Under the pieces are notes generated by a model. That model did not search any database. It saw only the letters and a list, made by a program, of their open reading frames with translations, and was not told the origin of the DNA. The translations under genes were made by a program, and so were the position numbers. Shown in pieces: positions 13,601 to 28,600 of a DNA stretch of 64,000 nucleotides. Each line of letters opens with the position of its first letter. Within the stretch, counting starts at the first letter, position 1. Origin of the DNA: Nipponacmea schrenckii. Its lineage: Eukaryota > Mollusca > Gastropoda > Lottiidae. Where the stretch lies: NCBI GenBank assembly GCA_030562195.1, contig CM060202.1, forward strand, positions 22,864,317 to 22,928,316, given 5' to 3'.

Positions 13601-16600
13601 TGTTCTAAAATAATAATCAATAATATAGGGTCGTTTATTGTGATCAATCTTCGGTAGAAACAGGGTTAATGATAGGGGTCTGTACAGAACCAATAGTTTA
13701 GGGTCTATAAATAACAGCGTCAGGACTGTCAACGGAGGTCAGATAGACACTGAATTTGTAAGAGTTCGTAAGGCAGTGCTGCCTATACTAATGATACTTA
13801 TTCAGACAATATCCTTTAAAAGTGGTATGTTTTTAGTAAAAAATTAATATTGTTATCCACTAAAAACAAGGCTTGTATCAGGTGATGAAATCTGAATAAC
13901 GGTACGACAAATTCCATAAAATAATTTGAGATGCTATCCATTGCAATGCTGGTACAGCTTTTCCTCTCTGATTCTCATATATTTATCTACATTAAATAAA
14001 ATATTTTATCAAGCAGTTTGACCTTGTCAAAGACATAGCACTGAAAGAAAAGCTTCAAAGAATCAGAGGTCATAACCCTGAAACCTTTTTTTTGAAGTAG
14101 TGTCATCAATATAGTTGGAAAAGAACAATAGATAATAAAAAGCACAAGACCTTAGGTTTAAAAGGGACGGGTGTGGTGTAAAAGGGATCTGACTGTAACA
14201 AAGGGAAGAGAAATGGGGGACAGTTAACGAACAAAAGACCTTAGTGATAATTAAGCAAACTCCATTATTGTTATTATCAGTGAGATAATAGAAGATTTCT
14301 TCAGCTCAAATCTTGTTTGAAGTAAAGTCAAGTACACCAATCAAATCAGTTAAATTGTGTAGTAGCTGACATTGATGAAGAATAGTTTCAAACCAAATGT
14401 TGCTGAACAAAATTGTCTTTTGTTTGAAAATTTCTTGTACTAAGAATTATTAGACTGGATACGTTTTAGTTCTTAGCTAAATTTAATCATTGTATTAGGA
14501 AATGATGTTCTTTGATAGAAACACTGGCCACGGTTACAGAAAGATGACTTATAGCTGTCAGCAAATTTAATCATTGTAAAAATTAAAAAAAGAAGAACTC
14601 TGTCGTTAAAGGAGAAAAAACTCACAAGACAAAAATTGCTTTATCAGCCACTTGGGTATATAAAGTATATTGAAAAAGTTATGACATTAAAGTAGTTTTT
14701 GGTGTTAAGTGAAGAATAAGTTATTTTCAATATTGAAGAATAGTGATTGTATGGTTCAGTACACAACTCAATCTCAATTATTGACTTCTAAGTCACGGGA
14801 CAACTATAAGAGCAATTGATACTGGACGATCATATATTATTCATATTAAGACTTGATAATTGTGATTATGAAATAAACTAAATTAACAAGACTAACTTCT
14901 TATCCCTTAATTAGCAATATTTTCGATATGAGAATTATGAATAATGCTAAATAGTAATTGATGTCAGAACTTATTAAAAAATTAGAAAGTTTCTATGTTA
15001 AAATCTTCAATAGAAGAAGAGAATTCATTGTAATGTATATATTATAAAATGTGTTTAACAAACTGTTCGAAGTTTGATCGGTTAGCATGTTATGCGGTGC
15101 CTTTGAAAGTACGAATCCATATTTTGTCAGCAGTGGTTATAGATATTAGCTGTTACTAGACTGAGCAATTTCGCATTAATGTACACACCATTTTGTCTAG
15201 TTTAATTTCATCTAGCTATAAGAAGCTCATGTTTAGTGATTTAATTTGCTGCAGATAAATTCAAATTGAAACTTCTTTCCCCGTGGGCTACAAAATCTCA
15301 AGTGAAATGATTTAAACACTTGTTACATGGGTCAGTTTGTTTATCTAAACTCAGACAGGGCTGATTAACCAATCTAACCAATTGTAGAGTAATCAAGTAC
15401 AGCCATTGTAATTATCAATAATTGTAAACATTGAGCATATATCAACAGTTGTTCTATTTACTATCTCTAGTAGTTATCTATTATCTACTTGAAATCTACT
15501 ATTTAAATACATGTGTGTTAATTGGTCATTCTGTCTTTTTTTTATCTACTAATTAAGAAGGTGATCAAGAATTTATCCAGTTCTATAGTCACATGATTTA
15601 AATATTAAAGCCTGGGTGAATAAAATTGCTATACATGTATTTAGACTTCTGGTGTGTGAGCATCGTTGACAGATCCCTTACAAAACTTGTAGCCACTCTT
15701 GAATTAAACTTTTAAGTGTTTTTGAACTTCTATCAAGTTAAACTGTCACAATCCTGAAATTTAATCCAGCAATATTTTAAAGCCAATGAAATCAATACAT
15801 GAATAGTGCCAACTATTAATATTGGACTTGTGAACCGAAGTTCTTATCCTGGTAAAATATAGTTGTTTCTTTCTTTTCTTACTCCCCAATCTGGTGTCTT
15901 CATTAATTCTGGTATTTGAGATTATTCTAGTGTAAACTTTGACCTGATGTATTTACAAATATTGACATGTTTTACAGTGTGGAAGTATTTTAAAATACCA
16001 GGTTTCTGTTTAATCATAATACCAGATCTAACACGAGACCTGTTTTAGTAAAGTTCTATGGTTGAAAGGATTCTTTTATGGCACTTGTTATGTTAAACAA
16101 TTTCATAGTCCATAAAAAATTTGTTTTTTTTTTGTCTAAAAATGTTATAGAAAGTGCTTGGACTATTGGTTATCATGGCATTGGAATGGAACGATTTTTT
16201 ACGCATTCACATTTCTAGATTTACAAACATTTAATGTGTTCTCTTTGGGTTGATGCTGTCGTTATTTTCTAGCAATGTTATGGACACAGCTTGATCACAT
16301 ATTCAAAATTTACGATCAATAATTTGTTCAAAGTGACTTTAACTATTTATGAACTATATTTATTAAAGTTGCCAAAAGGGAAAGTTTGATTGATAACATG
16401 CTTTATTTAATAATTAAAGTTTGCCAGAAATAATATGACTTGTAATATTATCTCACTGTTTTTAAAACATATTACCTCGTAAGTTACTAATGTACAGCTA
16501 TTAAATGTCAGCGTGATTTAAAGTGTAGAACTTGCTTGATGTTACCTGGATTATCTGTGACATTTGAATATATAGTAATATCTAAATTTCATATTGTCAT

Positions 16601-19600
16601 ATCTGAATAGTGAGATGCATCACTGTACTTGGTACCATGAGTGTATAGTTCAAATCTGAGCAGTCAGAAACCTAACTTTCACGTTCAGTTGACAATGATA
16701 TGTTTTTTTGGATTATATAAAGATTTCTTTGACTGTGTAGAAAAAAAAGGGGTTCAGTGTGGGAGGACAGATTGAAAAAATGTCCGTATAATTTTGGCAG
16801 ATTTCGTAAATAATTTGTCTAGAAGGCAAGGTGGTGATTTGTTGATACAATATTTACAAGGAAGTGAATTTCTTTTTATTCCTGTTGTTGTTATTTTACC
16901 GAAATCTCTGAGAGATTTACAGGAATTGCTTCCACATGGTGTTTCTTGTCTGGCTGCTCATCGTTTATCATCTTTGGATGGTGACCAAATTATTTCTTAC
17001 CTCGTTCATTGAGGGTTTTCAACTTAACATGATTTCTCTGTATTTGTTATATCTACTCGCTGACTGAAATCATATGTAGATTATTTGCTAACATTGTAAT
17101 AAAAGCTAGGATTTGGAACAGATTATCAGATACAGATTTTTTTGTTTTGCTCTGGAGTCTGTTTCACGAAAACTTAACTTAACTTAATATTTTAGTGTTC
17201 CAATGATCAGATTGGTCAATCACTAATATTGAGTATTTATTAGACAATCAGGTTACTGTATTTCTTAAAATCTTGATTGTATCTTTGTTAAAATTTTGTG
17301 AAACAGGTCCCAGAAACATTTCATTCTGAGCCTACGATTCTGACAGGTCGAACATTATTTGACAATATATTAATAATATACTTTCTAAAAAGTTAAATTA
17401 ATGCTGAATTGATAAATCCATTGTTCAAGTGTCCTCAAATCTCAGAATAAATTTAATTATATATCATTCTCTCTACGTTAATATAGGCAAATCCATCATT
17501 CCAAGATAATTATATATCTTATATGTGAATATTATAGATTGAAAACTATTCTATAAGCTTATATACTATAAAATAAGCTATATAGCTTTCTAAAGCCATT
17601 GTCAAGATATTAATTTACCCAATCTAACAGCAGATTGTCTAAATCTTTATAAAGGACCAGCAGTAACAATTGAAAGACTTTATAATTTAGTGAATCAGGT
17701 CTATAAGAAGTTATATGAACAGATGTTAAGAGATGTATATATATTGTAATACATGTATTATGGTAGAATATTACTATCTGTTTTATTGATCTGGTACCAT
17801 GATGAATCACTGGCTTTCTACTATCACTCTCTTTCTAGCTTGACCTACAAGTTTACTTTCATTCCTGATACCATGATCGAAACACATTATTAAATTTGAC
17901 AAGTTAAGTACCGGTACAGATAAGTATTGGAAGATATCGCTGTCAAGACGGGGCATGTTTACTCCCCAGAAACATTTTCTATATCCCTTTCAGAGAATTC
18001 ACTGTTATTGACCAATATTTGTGAATACATCTCTTCACTTTGTTAGAAATGGGTTTTTAACTGTATGTTTTATTTTAGCAAATTTAATCCTATATGAGTA
18101 TTGTAAAGCGCTACTGAACACCTTCGTGTGATAAATAGCGCTATATAAGTATTTATTGTTATTATTATTATTACTATAATACCATTCAAGTATTCAAGTG
18201 CATCATTCAACAATTTGTCAAACTATCTGTATGCTGTTTATTTGATTACTATTAGATAAAACTAAATTACATACATTTCCTGCAATTTATTTTCAATTTA
18301 AAGTGATACCTTATCAACAAAAAGTGGTATGTATATTGAGGTAGTATTCTTGGTGTTATTACTGTGCAGTACAAGAGTACAACCATCAGTATATATACTG
18401 TAACTTACGTTTCAGAGAACGAGTTTTACATATTACACACTCAAGAAATATTTTCTTGCAGATTTCTTTAATCAGAATGTAAATTATATTGTCATCAGAT
18501 GAATAAATGAACTCAGATACAATATTGTAAGATGTTGTTCCATACAGTGTCTTTTTCTACAGAATTATTTTAAAGTAAAAAGACAACAGATGTATAATAT
18601 ATTACAAGGCAAAACCTAATTTATAACATACCAGACATTGCCTGTGGTTGAAAACATGTTTTTCTCAATGCCAAGAATGAAATGGTTGTTTAAAGCATAC
18701 ATAAAAGTTCTGTAGACCTTCAAGTTATTGGTAAGGACTTCTGTGAAATAAACAAAAACGGCAAAAACCGAAAACAACCTTTGCATCATGCAGTTGTCTA
18801 TGTATCGCTGCATGCCGATATCTCTCAAAATTGAATTGTATTTTTGATGTGCAAATCAATTATTGCTTTTGGAATGAAAAAATATTGGTATCAGCAACTT
18901 ATAAAAGTTTAACGGTCAAAGTAAGAAAATGCTGTCCTGTTTTTGCATCTCCTAATGATACAATCTTAAAAACTGTCATGTCAGAATTTCAAACTATAAT
19001 ATTGATAAATTTGTTACGCTCGAAATCTTATAAAATCTCTATTGTTCTAGAAATTCTAATCGAGAATAATAAAAAAATGGATGAAAAGTTAAAAAATGGA
19101 AATGAGAATGAATCATCCGTTGAAGTTGTAATTCTAGTGTCTATATTCAATACTCAGTTAGTCTAGAAATATTCCATCTCTTGTTCTACTTCATCAGCTC
19201 CCATTGGACATGTTATTGATTTCTTCCTACCACTTCTAGTCTCCATATTCACATAGCCTGCAGGCTGATAGTTACTTCTAACATTCACACTACTCTCTAT
19301 ATTAGGTTATTATCAAATTGTGTTGTAGGCGTTCTCGGATTCTTAAAAACCAGCATGTTATAAAGGCAGCTATTAATTCTGACCTATCCTATTGTTCTGC
19401 TTATGTCATTTGAGACGACAATGGTTTCAGTGTTATTTTAGTTCCAGATTATTGGCATTATAATATTAAGCCAAGCTACTCTGTATTTCATGCTGAAAAT
19501 CATATTTAGTGAAGTTAGTATTCAGTCCATGTTTTGCAAGCATGATGCATAAGTACAGAAAATTAAGGAGCGATGTCATTGTTGTTAGGCACACTGCAAT

Positions 19601-22600
19601 CATGGTTACTAACATAGTATCTCAAGTACAGGTTTTGTCAGGGTCTCGTTAACCCATATTAAACTAAACTCACTGAACATCGGTTTGTAGGCATGGCAAT
19701 GATAACAACGCTTCTATAGCAAGTTATTTGATTTTGATTGACTGATATTTTTCAGAACGATTCTAGGGCAAAGTTAGATTGGATATAATTTAGCAATGAA
19801 TATGTTATTTCTCTAACATTCACCACAACCTTGGTTGGTAAAAACTAGCTATTAGCCATCTTGCATTGTAAAAATCTAGCAATGTTCAATGGAATGACTG
19901 GATAGAAGGTGTATTGCAGTAGAAGCACCATTGTATTAATAAAACACTGTATTTTGAGGCCAAAAGATAACAAACTTGATGTCATTTTAATCATCAACAT
20001 GAAGCAGGTTATTGTTCTAGTTGTTAAGATGTTTATCTGTTTGTTGAAACTTGATCGCTAAAACATTTACTGCGAACAATAATACCATTCTTTTATCATA
20101 TAACAGTAGGACCATTGCCTGGTTGCAGAATAAACAGTCTTTTCTGAAGAGCTGATGTAGAATTTAATAGATTTGCACTCTGCAGATATTTAGAGCTTGT
20201 TTACTTATCCCACACTCATAGTTATTCAAATGTGGTAACAAAAAGGTATAATTGACCTTAATTATCTATATTACTTCCTATTGGATTTCTCATGCAAGTT
20301 TGGTTGGTTGGATGGTTCCAGTATTTAGAGCTTGTTTACTTATCCCACACTCATAGTTATTCAAATGTGGTAACAAAAAGGTATAATTGACCTTAATTAT
20401 CTATATTACTTCCTATTGGATTTCTCATGCAAGTTTGGTTGGTTGGATGGTTCCAGATAATGCTGATATCACAAACTAGGTAGTTGTTGGTAGATGACAA
20501 GTTAATGTTCACTTCCAGATGATGCTGATATCACAAACTATTTAGTTGTTGGTAGTTCAAGTTGGTTGTTCTGTTTGGTTTGGTTGTTGATAAGTCTCTT
20601 TTCAAAACTGGTACTAGCTATGTTAACTCCACCCTTTTTTTCCGAGAAGGTCTCTTGTCTTTGTGACCTCAGCAGTACTTGACATTAGAGTTTTTTTTAT
20701 GAACTTTCATAATCTTATTTCTATCTGGAGAATGATTTTTCACAGATCTTCGTCACCTCATCTGAAGGGATTTTAACAGCTCATATTTGCTAAAATGCTG
20801 TGATTAAAACCGATACATTATGGAGATAATACCCCCAAGGCAAGAATTGTAATTCCCATCAGTTGTCTGGATTTGCCTAATCAGATCCCCTTGATACCAC
20901 AGTGTCTGGTCATCCTAATAGTCCATTACCAGGAATTAGGAGAAGAATTTCAGAATTTTCTGTGATTTATTACTACTAAATTTGTTCTGATGCTGTTCTA
21001 CCATTTTGGTAAGATTCTGCTGTTGTTTATATTCTAAGTACCAGTACTGATTTTTTATTCCAAATCAAAAGCTGATGTATCTAATGACTAGAATTGTTAG
21101 CATGTTGGCATTTGACTTTATCCAGAAGTGTTCCTGTTTTGAACAAATTGAACTTTTTAATGTCAGCCATTCAAGTACTGGACCTAATTTCATAAAATCG
21201 CATTTCAATTTTCAAGTGCTTGAATTCAATTGGTATACTGATCAAATCTAGCGGCTATTTGATATCCATCACCTTAGGTTAGTCTGGTGCCTGGCCACCA
21301 TCAGCCTATTAACAAATAAAACACAATAAGTGTCGAATGTTAATGAAGAACATGGTGTAGACCGGAATAACAGGTGTCTTTATTTATCTGCTACTGTGGT
21401 ATATCAACACAATATTGATGTTAGATTAACCTAAGTCCAGACACCTACTTAAATGTCTGGAGTGTTCTTACTTCTTTATACTGACCTATAGTCCTATATT
21501 GACCATTGTATAATGTAATATTATATTAATTGTGATTATATAGCTGTAATTTTTATCCCTGATGTCATACTTCAAAGATTATTAGAATAGTTTGGGCATC
21601 TCTTGATTGTCTGGTACTTTTTGGATTTTAAGAAAGTTGTAGGAGTATTTGATTTAGTATTAATATACAAAGTTATTGATGATTGAGGTTAGCCGTGGAA
21701 ATTATAATTTCTTCTAGAACATAAATTGCAGACCAGGTAATTTTTGGAGAGAGTTCTGGCATATTCCATACCTCACTAGTTACAATGTGATATGTAGATG
21801 TGATATTTTGGTAAATAATCAGTAAATCAAAGTTAATCAGGCATGCAAGAAATGTGGATATTGTAGATAGGTCTTATCATAATGTATTCTCTATGGCAGG
21901 TGAACATCAATCATGTTGAACTGCCTTTGTCTATTAGATGAAGCCTGCATCATTTAGGACATTAAGAAAATCCAGGTAATCAGTAGTCTGTGGTATTTTG
22001 ATTCTCCATTCATTGACTGTAATTTAAGTCTTGTATTGTAATACCTAATTGACAATGTCACATTTCTGATTTCAACCTTTTAGTCATCCAAGGGACAGCT
22101 GGTTTCTTATTGTTGGATTTATTTAAACTAGAACTGAGTAAAGCAACTTTGAGGCAGCCTACAGTTTCAAAAATGTACCCCAAAAGACCCGTTTTGTTCA
22201 ATTCCATTAGTTCTTTCACAATTGCTGGAATTCAAAAGTCCTATAATATATAATTGATGGATTATTGTGGATGACCAGCATGATACTTGACTATCAGAAG
22301 AACTGACAGCTGAGCTCTGGAACAACTGACTGTGAAATCCAGACCAGCTCACTAAGCTTTATCTTAATACTGGTCTATGGAATCCACGGAATGATAATGA
22401 TACTTTGATTTAAGCTAAGCACTTCACCTTGTGTGAATTATCACAAATATACCTTCAGGCTATTTGAAATTCTACTGGCTTGATTTATCTTCAATGCTAA
22501 AGAGCTTGACTAGTCAATTGGGATAAAGTCTGGCGAGAGTCTGACTGATGTTTGCCTGCTTGGTAATGGTAAATTCCTGGTCTAATCTTTAAGTTAACTC

Positions 22601-25600
22601 TTAAAAACCGCCCATGTTTCTTACAGTCTAAGAGAGTCAATTCAATTGGTAAGGTTAAAGTCTTGCATGAATTGACTTTTTCTATTGCTTAAGATAGTCA
22701 CTTAAATTGTTAATGCAATGTTTTTCAGATGATATGATCTTAAAAAACAGAACAGAATGCGCGCAATTTATTGTTGTTGCTTGATAAAACATGAATGACT
22801 AACTCGTGCTTCAAGCATTTTATCATATCGTTCTGTATGGCTTCAGTCACATGTTTGGTCACTATTGATGTGACTGGTGTCTCACGGTTTGGTTCCAGAT
22901 GCTAACTGCTCCTGGGAAAAATACTCATTAGGCAGCAATATTGACTTGAACAGAAACATTTGATAAAAAACAGGCACAAATTTATCTCATAATGTGTCTG
23001 TCTCTGTGACGATCAGTGAGTCTGTGATAGATGCTATGTACAGGAAAATGTCTGCTGAGTTTATGACCTCTAACAACATTTTAACCTTGAGGAATGAAAG
23101 GTTTTGGGTAACATTTGTAGTTTGATCACAACTTGGTCTCTCAGGGGTTCAATATTACAACCATTTTAGTAAGTTGTTTTCTTGTAAGCTTAATCTTGCT
23201 GCTACATTTCAAAACCAAACATCAAACTGGACTGTAACATACAATCGCTACAGTTGTACTTCTCCATCATATGAGAAATTCATGTACTGACCTTGAGATT
23301 AATGTCCATCTTCGTAATCTATCTTCAAGTTACTTGTTGCTTTAGCCGATTTATATTTCAAAACAAAGTTTCAAATTATGATGGATGACAATAAGTATTA
23401 TTAAGGGTTAATTTGTTGATACAAAGATAATTAAGGATGTTAATGAGAGAAATTAATTAACTGTGTTTGTTGTGAAATAGATGATCTGATCATTAAGATA
23501 CAGTAAATTGATCAATCAGATTAACTTATATTAACTTCAAGGATCCATTACTTTAATAACTTATAATTACACACTTGATAAAAGCTAGTCTAATATCATC
23601 CTGACCTGTCTTCTATTCAGTCAGGGCATACCCACCCTTTTAGAAATTTAGACACAAGATCTTTGCAATGATGCCAATTGTGTGGTAAAATAGATCAAGT
23701 CTAGACTGACTACTGTGAAAAAGTGTTTATGTTATAGGTATTATGATAATAATAATAATAATAATATCAATCAAGGTCCGCAATTAGCTACATTTAAGTT
23801 CACAAACCACTAGAGGCCTTATTCTGTTTTTTAGTGTTCCAGTCATCTGGGTCCTTATTCTTGAGAACTTAACCTAAGATGTTTTTAGTGTTCCAGTCAT
23901 CTGGGCCCTTATTCTGGAAAACTTAACTTTAGATGATTTTAGTGTTCCAGTCATCTGGGTCCTTATTCTTGAGAACTTAACCTAAGATGTTTTTAGTGTT
24001 CCAGTCATCTGGGCCCTTATTCTGGAAAACTTAACCTAAGATGTTTTTAGTGTTCCAGTCATCTGGGTCCTTATTCTTGAAAACTTAACCTAAGATGTTT
24101 TTAGTGTTCCAGTCATCTGGGTCCTTATTCTTGAAAACTTAACTGAAGTCTAGATTGACTACTAGGTATTAGTAATGTGGGCTGACTCTCCTAAATTATA
24201 GATAATAATGCAGGGGTATCATTTCGTAAAGCAAAACATCGATTCATCGATATATTGTTCCTGTACTGAATTGGACACAGGACCATTTAAAGGATGTATT
24301 AAATAAAAAGACTATTTTAGCATTTGTCCTAAATCAGTCGCCTGGTGTCTGTAGACAAGCTGAGTGGGATGGAGAAGATAATCTTATGTTATTGGGCAAG
24401 TCCGTGATTATATCAATGCTGCTATTTAACACCCAGTCAGGGTGGAGTCTGTGTAATGCATCCTTTATTCTATTGATAATTGTATACATTTACATCATGA
24501 ACTGCATGCCAGACTATAAAACACCCAACAAATGGTTTAATTTTAGGTAAAGCGTAGAATTAAATGTTATCCAGAAGGAAATTGAATTTTCTATGTTCAA
24601 TCCTTGATCCTACTCCATTGTCTGAGAAGATATTGAAAGTAATGTTATAAACAAGTAAATCAGTGTAATCCCTTTCTATGTTTTAAGAAAATTACATTAT
24701 CTGACAATTCTTACGAACAATAAGTACCATAGTCCAAGGTTTTTAAAATAATCGCCTTAGAATAGTCTTTGTCTGTAGTTTTCACCACTCAAGTTAAGTG
24801 CAGACAAGTGAAATGTTCTTTCCATCCCACCCAAATGTTCTTATCTCATATTTTGTTAAAAGAGAAAGACAAAATTCCACTGTAATTCTGGTTTATCAAC
24901 TCCAGATGCATGACAGAATTATTGTTACATATTGCTAGATTCTACTATATATTTGATTCTTATTGCATATATATATTTCACACTAATGTACGTCTCAAGT
25001 TTTGTGAAAAGCAGGAGACTGTAATAGATTTAAACTTATTTCGATAAATCTACTAGATTGTTGAGTCTTATTGTATATTGGAATTGAACATACCTTCGGG
25101 GTATATCACGTTGGTTTGTTCTAGCAATATATAAATAATTAAAACAGTAATAGAGGAAGATAACTACTGTTATTTATAGATACCGGTACTAATATCAGAC
25201 TAATTGTCTCGGTGACTATTGATTGGTACCGGAATATTGTCAGAGATCTGATGATTAATTCAGCCTCGATTCCGGCGAGTCTGTTTCTATCCAATTAATA
25301 TTATATTAAACTGACCATTCTGAGTTGTAATCAGGGTTTCCACTCAAAGACATATTTCAAGTCAAATATAGAGATTATAGTCGATACAGGTTTATAGTGC
25401 AGTAAATATGGTGAATTCACTTTGTAGAGATCAAAATCAGTCCCAAAAATTGTTTATATGAATGTGTATCGCACAAAAGTATTCTGAGGCATCTGATAAG
25501 AGTTCTAGATTGCTTATATACCATTTTTCAAAACCAAATGCAAGATTCAGTTCATCTACAATTGAAAAGTATATATTTTCAAAAGAAAAATGCAGGATTT

Positions 25601-28600
25601 ACTTCGTCTACGATTTAAAATTTATATAGCAAATGATGGTGATTTATATCCTAGGCCAATAGCATTTTCCTGTCCAAGTATATTATTAATATATAACATT
25701 GTCTGTATCATCTGCATCAGAGAATATCGTTTTCTTTAGTCGATAAGGGCGCAGAAAATAAATAAAAATAAATTAATTAAAAAAAGAAAGGGAAAATATT
25801 ATTTTTTTGTATCCAAGAATGGTATTAAACTGGCTGTATAACAGTTGCCCAGTCCATGGGTATTTTTATGTTCTGTTGATTGCTACAGTACAAGAGAATA
25901 ATATATATAATAACTGGTAGTTTGAAGTATAATTGAAACAGATCCTCTGTGGACTGAAGACCAAGTCTAGTAGCTGTATTTAATGGGAATCAATAGAAAT
26001 ATGAAGATTCTGGATGTTGATGAATAGACTGACTATAACACATTCATATTGATACCAGTTATCCTTGCTACTCAAATTTCCTGAAATTTGGTCTGAGTGT
26101 TTCTAATAAATAGCAATAATTTATGACTATTTGGATTTGTTTAATTGAAAGGCGCTATTATAGTGGAAGTAGAACCAGTCATTGTCAGAGATCTGGAGTT
26201 TAATGAAAGGTAGGTTAAGTTGTCCGAGAGATAATTATCAGAAATATAAAACAAGGAACTAATAGAGGTGATATTAGTGCCATTCAAGGTCCATATTAAA
26301 GGGGTCAAGGACTTCTAATTGCAGCTTTTAAACCAATAAATAGGAAATGGTTTTATCGAGACAATGTATTTACGTGGTGCCCGAGAATTATAACCTTTAA
26401 AATTAAAATGCTACTACCTCTTTCTTGTAATCAATGAAATTGTTTTCAATCTAAATTAGATGAGACAAAAATAAAATGTTCTAAATGTTGTAAATGATCA
26501 ATAAATGATACAATGTTCTCAATGATTTGAGTCTTCAGTCATATTAATATGTAATTATTATAAATAAAATCACATCTATTTCATCTTATTGTCAGATTAA
26601 ATGTTTTTGAAAGCTCCATATCTGAAAATGGAAAGAATGGACCATCTTTATTCGAACAAGGGCACTTAAGTCGAGGCCTATTTTTCTCACAATAGCTTTG
26701 ATTGTCTCAAATACTTAATTGGCACACTGTAAAAAGATTGATTAGAAACCAAGGCTATTGGTGTTTATTTGAAGAACTTTGTTTATGAGGCAATAAAATG
26801 TATTTTATTTGAATTAATGAATTGTTCTATTGATAATATTGATTTGTCTGTATACAGACAGACATTAGTCTTATTTGCTAGACAGCGGTTGACCTTTCTC
26901 TTTGAGAATTAGTCTCACATACCAGATACCTTTTGGTTGCAGAGAAATCTGGTTTGGTACTTGTAGAAAAATTAAATATTGACATTGTTAACTGAATTGT
27001 ATTTGTTGGTATGATATTTCATTTACATATCTTTACATGTATTGTATTTGTAATGATAGTTGTACAAGATTATGTGGACATGTTTGATTAGTCATTAGCA
27101 GTTTGAGTTTTACAGTTCTAAAAATATCGGTGATATACGATTTCAAAGTCCAAACCTTATGTTAAAGTAGGTACTGCCCTTCATCTTTATGCGTTTCAGC
27201 AAATTTAGCAAAGTTGCTGAGCTAATCTATTATATAAAAGGCTGTTAACACGATCTTGAATAGATAGATCATATTATCTATAGACAACAATCAAACCGAT
27301 TCTTTCACTTCCAGAGTCTGAGACGCCTCACCATTATACTACCCGGTATTAAATCTATTCTGATTGATTCATTGTTAGTCTGGACATTTCTTTAGTCCAA
27401 AAATATCTCAGATTTTTTCTTTGAAGACTGAAAATTCTTCAGATTTCAATCAATTACCCCTGGGATACAGATCAATTCTGGTGCCCCCAGGATTGCAGTG
27501 GGAGAGAGAATCTTTGAATGTAGAAATGGAATTATAATAAAAAACTCAATAGGATTAGTTTCTAAGAGGTTTATAGTTAGAATAACAGAAGGATCAAGAA
27601 TATGGAGCTTTCTAAAGATCAATCTTTACTTAAGTCCTGTCAATTTTTCCTTCATTCCGCACTGTATGGTGTTGTTCGTCTTCATTAACCCAGAAGGTAT
27701 TAAATTAAGTACCGGGTACTTGTAACAATTCTATATCCTACATGTCGCAACCTGCACCATTATATAGTATTTGATACAGCTAAATAACATAGTGTTTCAA
27801 TACTTCCAGAGCAATTAGACCTGCTTTTAATAGGAAAAATGAAAAATTTGAGTTTGAAGTCATCTTGACTGCACCTTGTTGACTTCTTAGACTAATAAAA
27901 TCCATAAAATGATGAAAAATTCATGTTTCATAACAAAACATTGTTACCAAAGTAACAAGTACTAGTGGTAGAACAAATAATAGATTGATATATAAAGTCT
28001 ATAGAATAACACGTCTATATTGTAACATTCACAGAACAATTCTCTATAAAAATATACAATAAATTCAATTGCTACCTGTATTCTCAAGAGGTCTTGTAAT
28101 GTATAACTACACAGAACAGAATAGTGTGACTTCAAATACAGCCTTAACTTGATGCTGTCATTTGCAGCATTTCATACCCTTTGTACACATTGTATACTGT
28201 ACCCTCGGAATACACGAATTAAAGTAAAAGTATTGAAGTGTTCCCACAGGAGACAGTGGAGCCTCTTCAATGCTGATATCACAGGGATAAAGTCTAATTG
28301 TCTTCAGATAATTTCAGGTGTCTGTGGGTATTCACATGTTTAGAAACCTGAGGCTTAGTATGGTAATATATACCGTTAAACACCTACCATCCTATGAGTA
28401 AGCATACTGTATTAAACTAGTCATGTGACCTCTAATGTCATGACAAGCTGAAAGTTACGTCATGACATGTCTTATGTCTGTTCTATATTAGAAATTATAA
28501 GGTTCTATGCAAATGCCTAGCCAGAATGTTTCATAGGTATCCTTTTGAGACTGATTAATCTTTCTACATAGAACATGACGCCAGGACGTTTGATTGTCAT

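Noticed and set aside
16794..17012. 72-codon plus-strand open frame with Leu-rich sequence
   Set aside because: No family resemblance I can name and no splice partners. The frame starts without an ATG. Treated as chance.
18831..19166. 111-codon plus-strand open frame rich in Ile, Asn and Lys
   Set aside because: The composition mirrors the AT-rich background, and no domain is visible.
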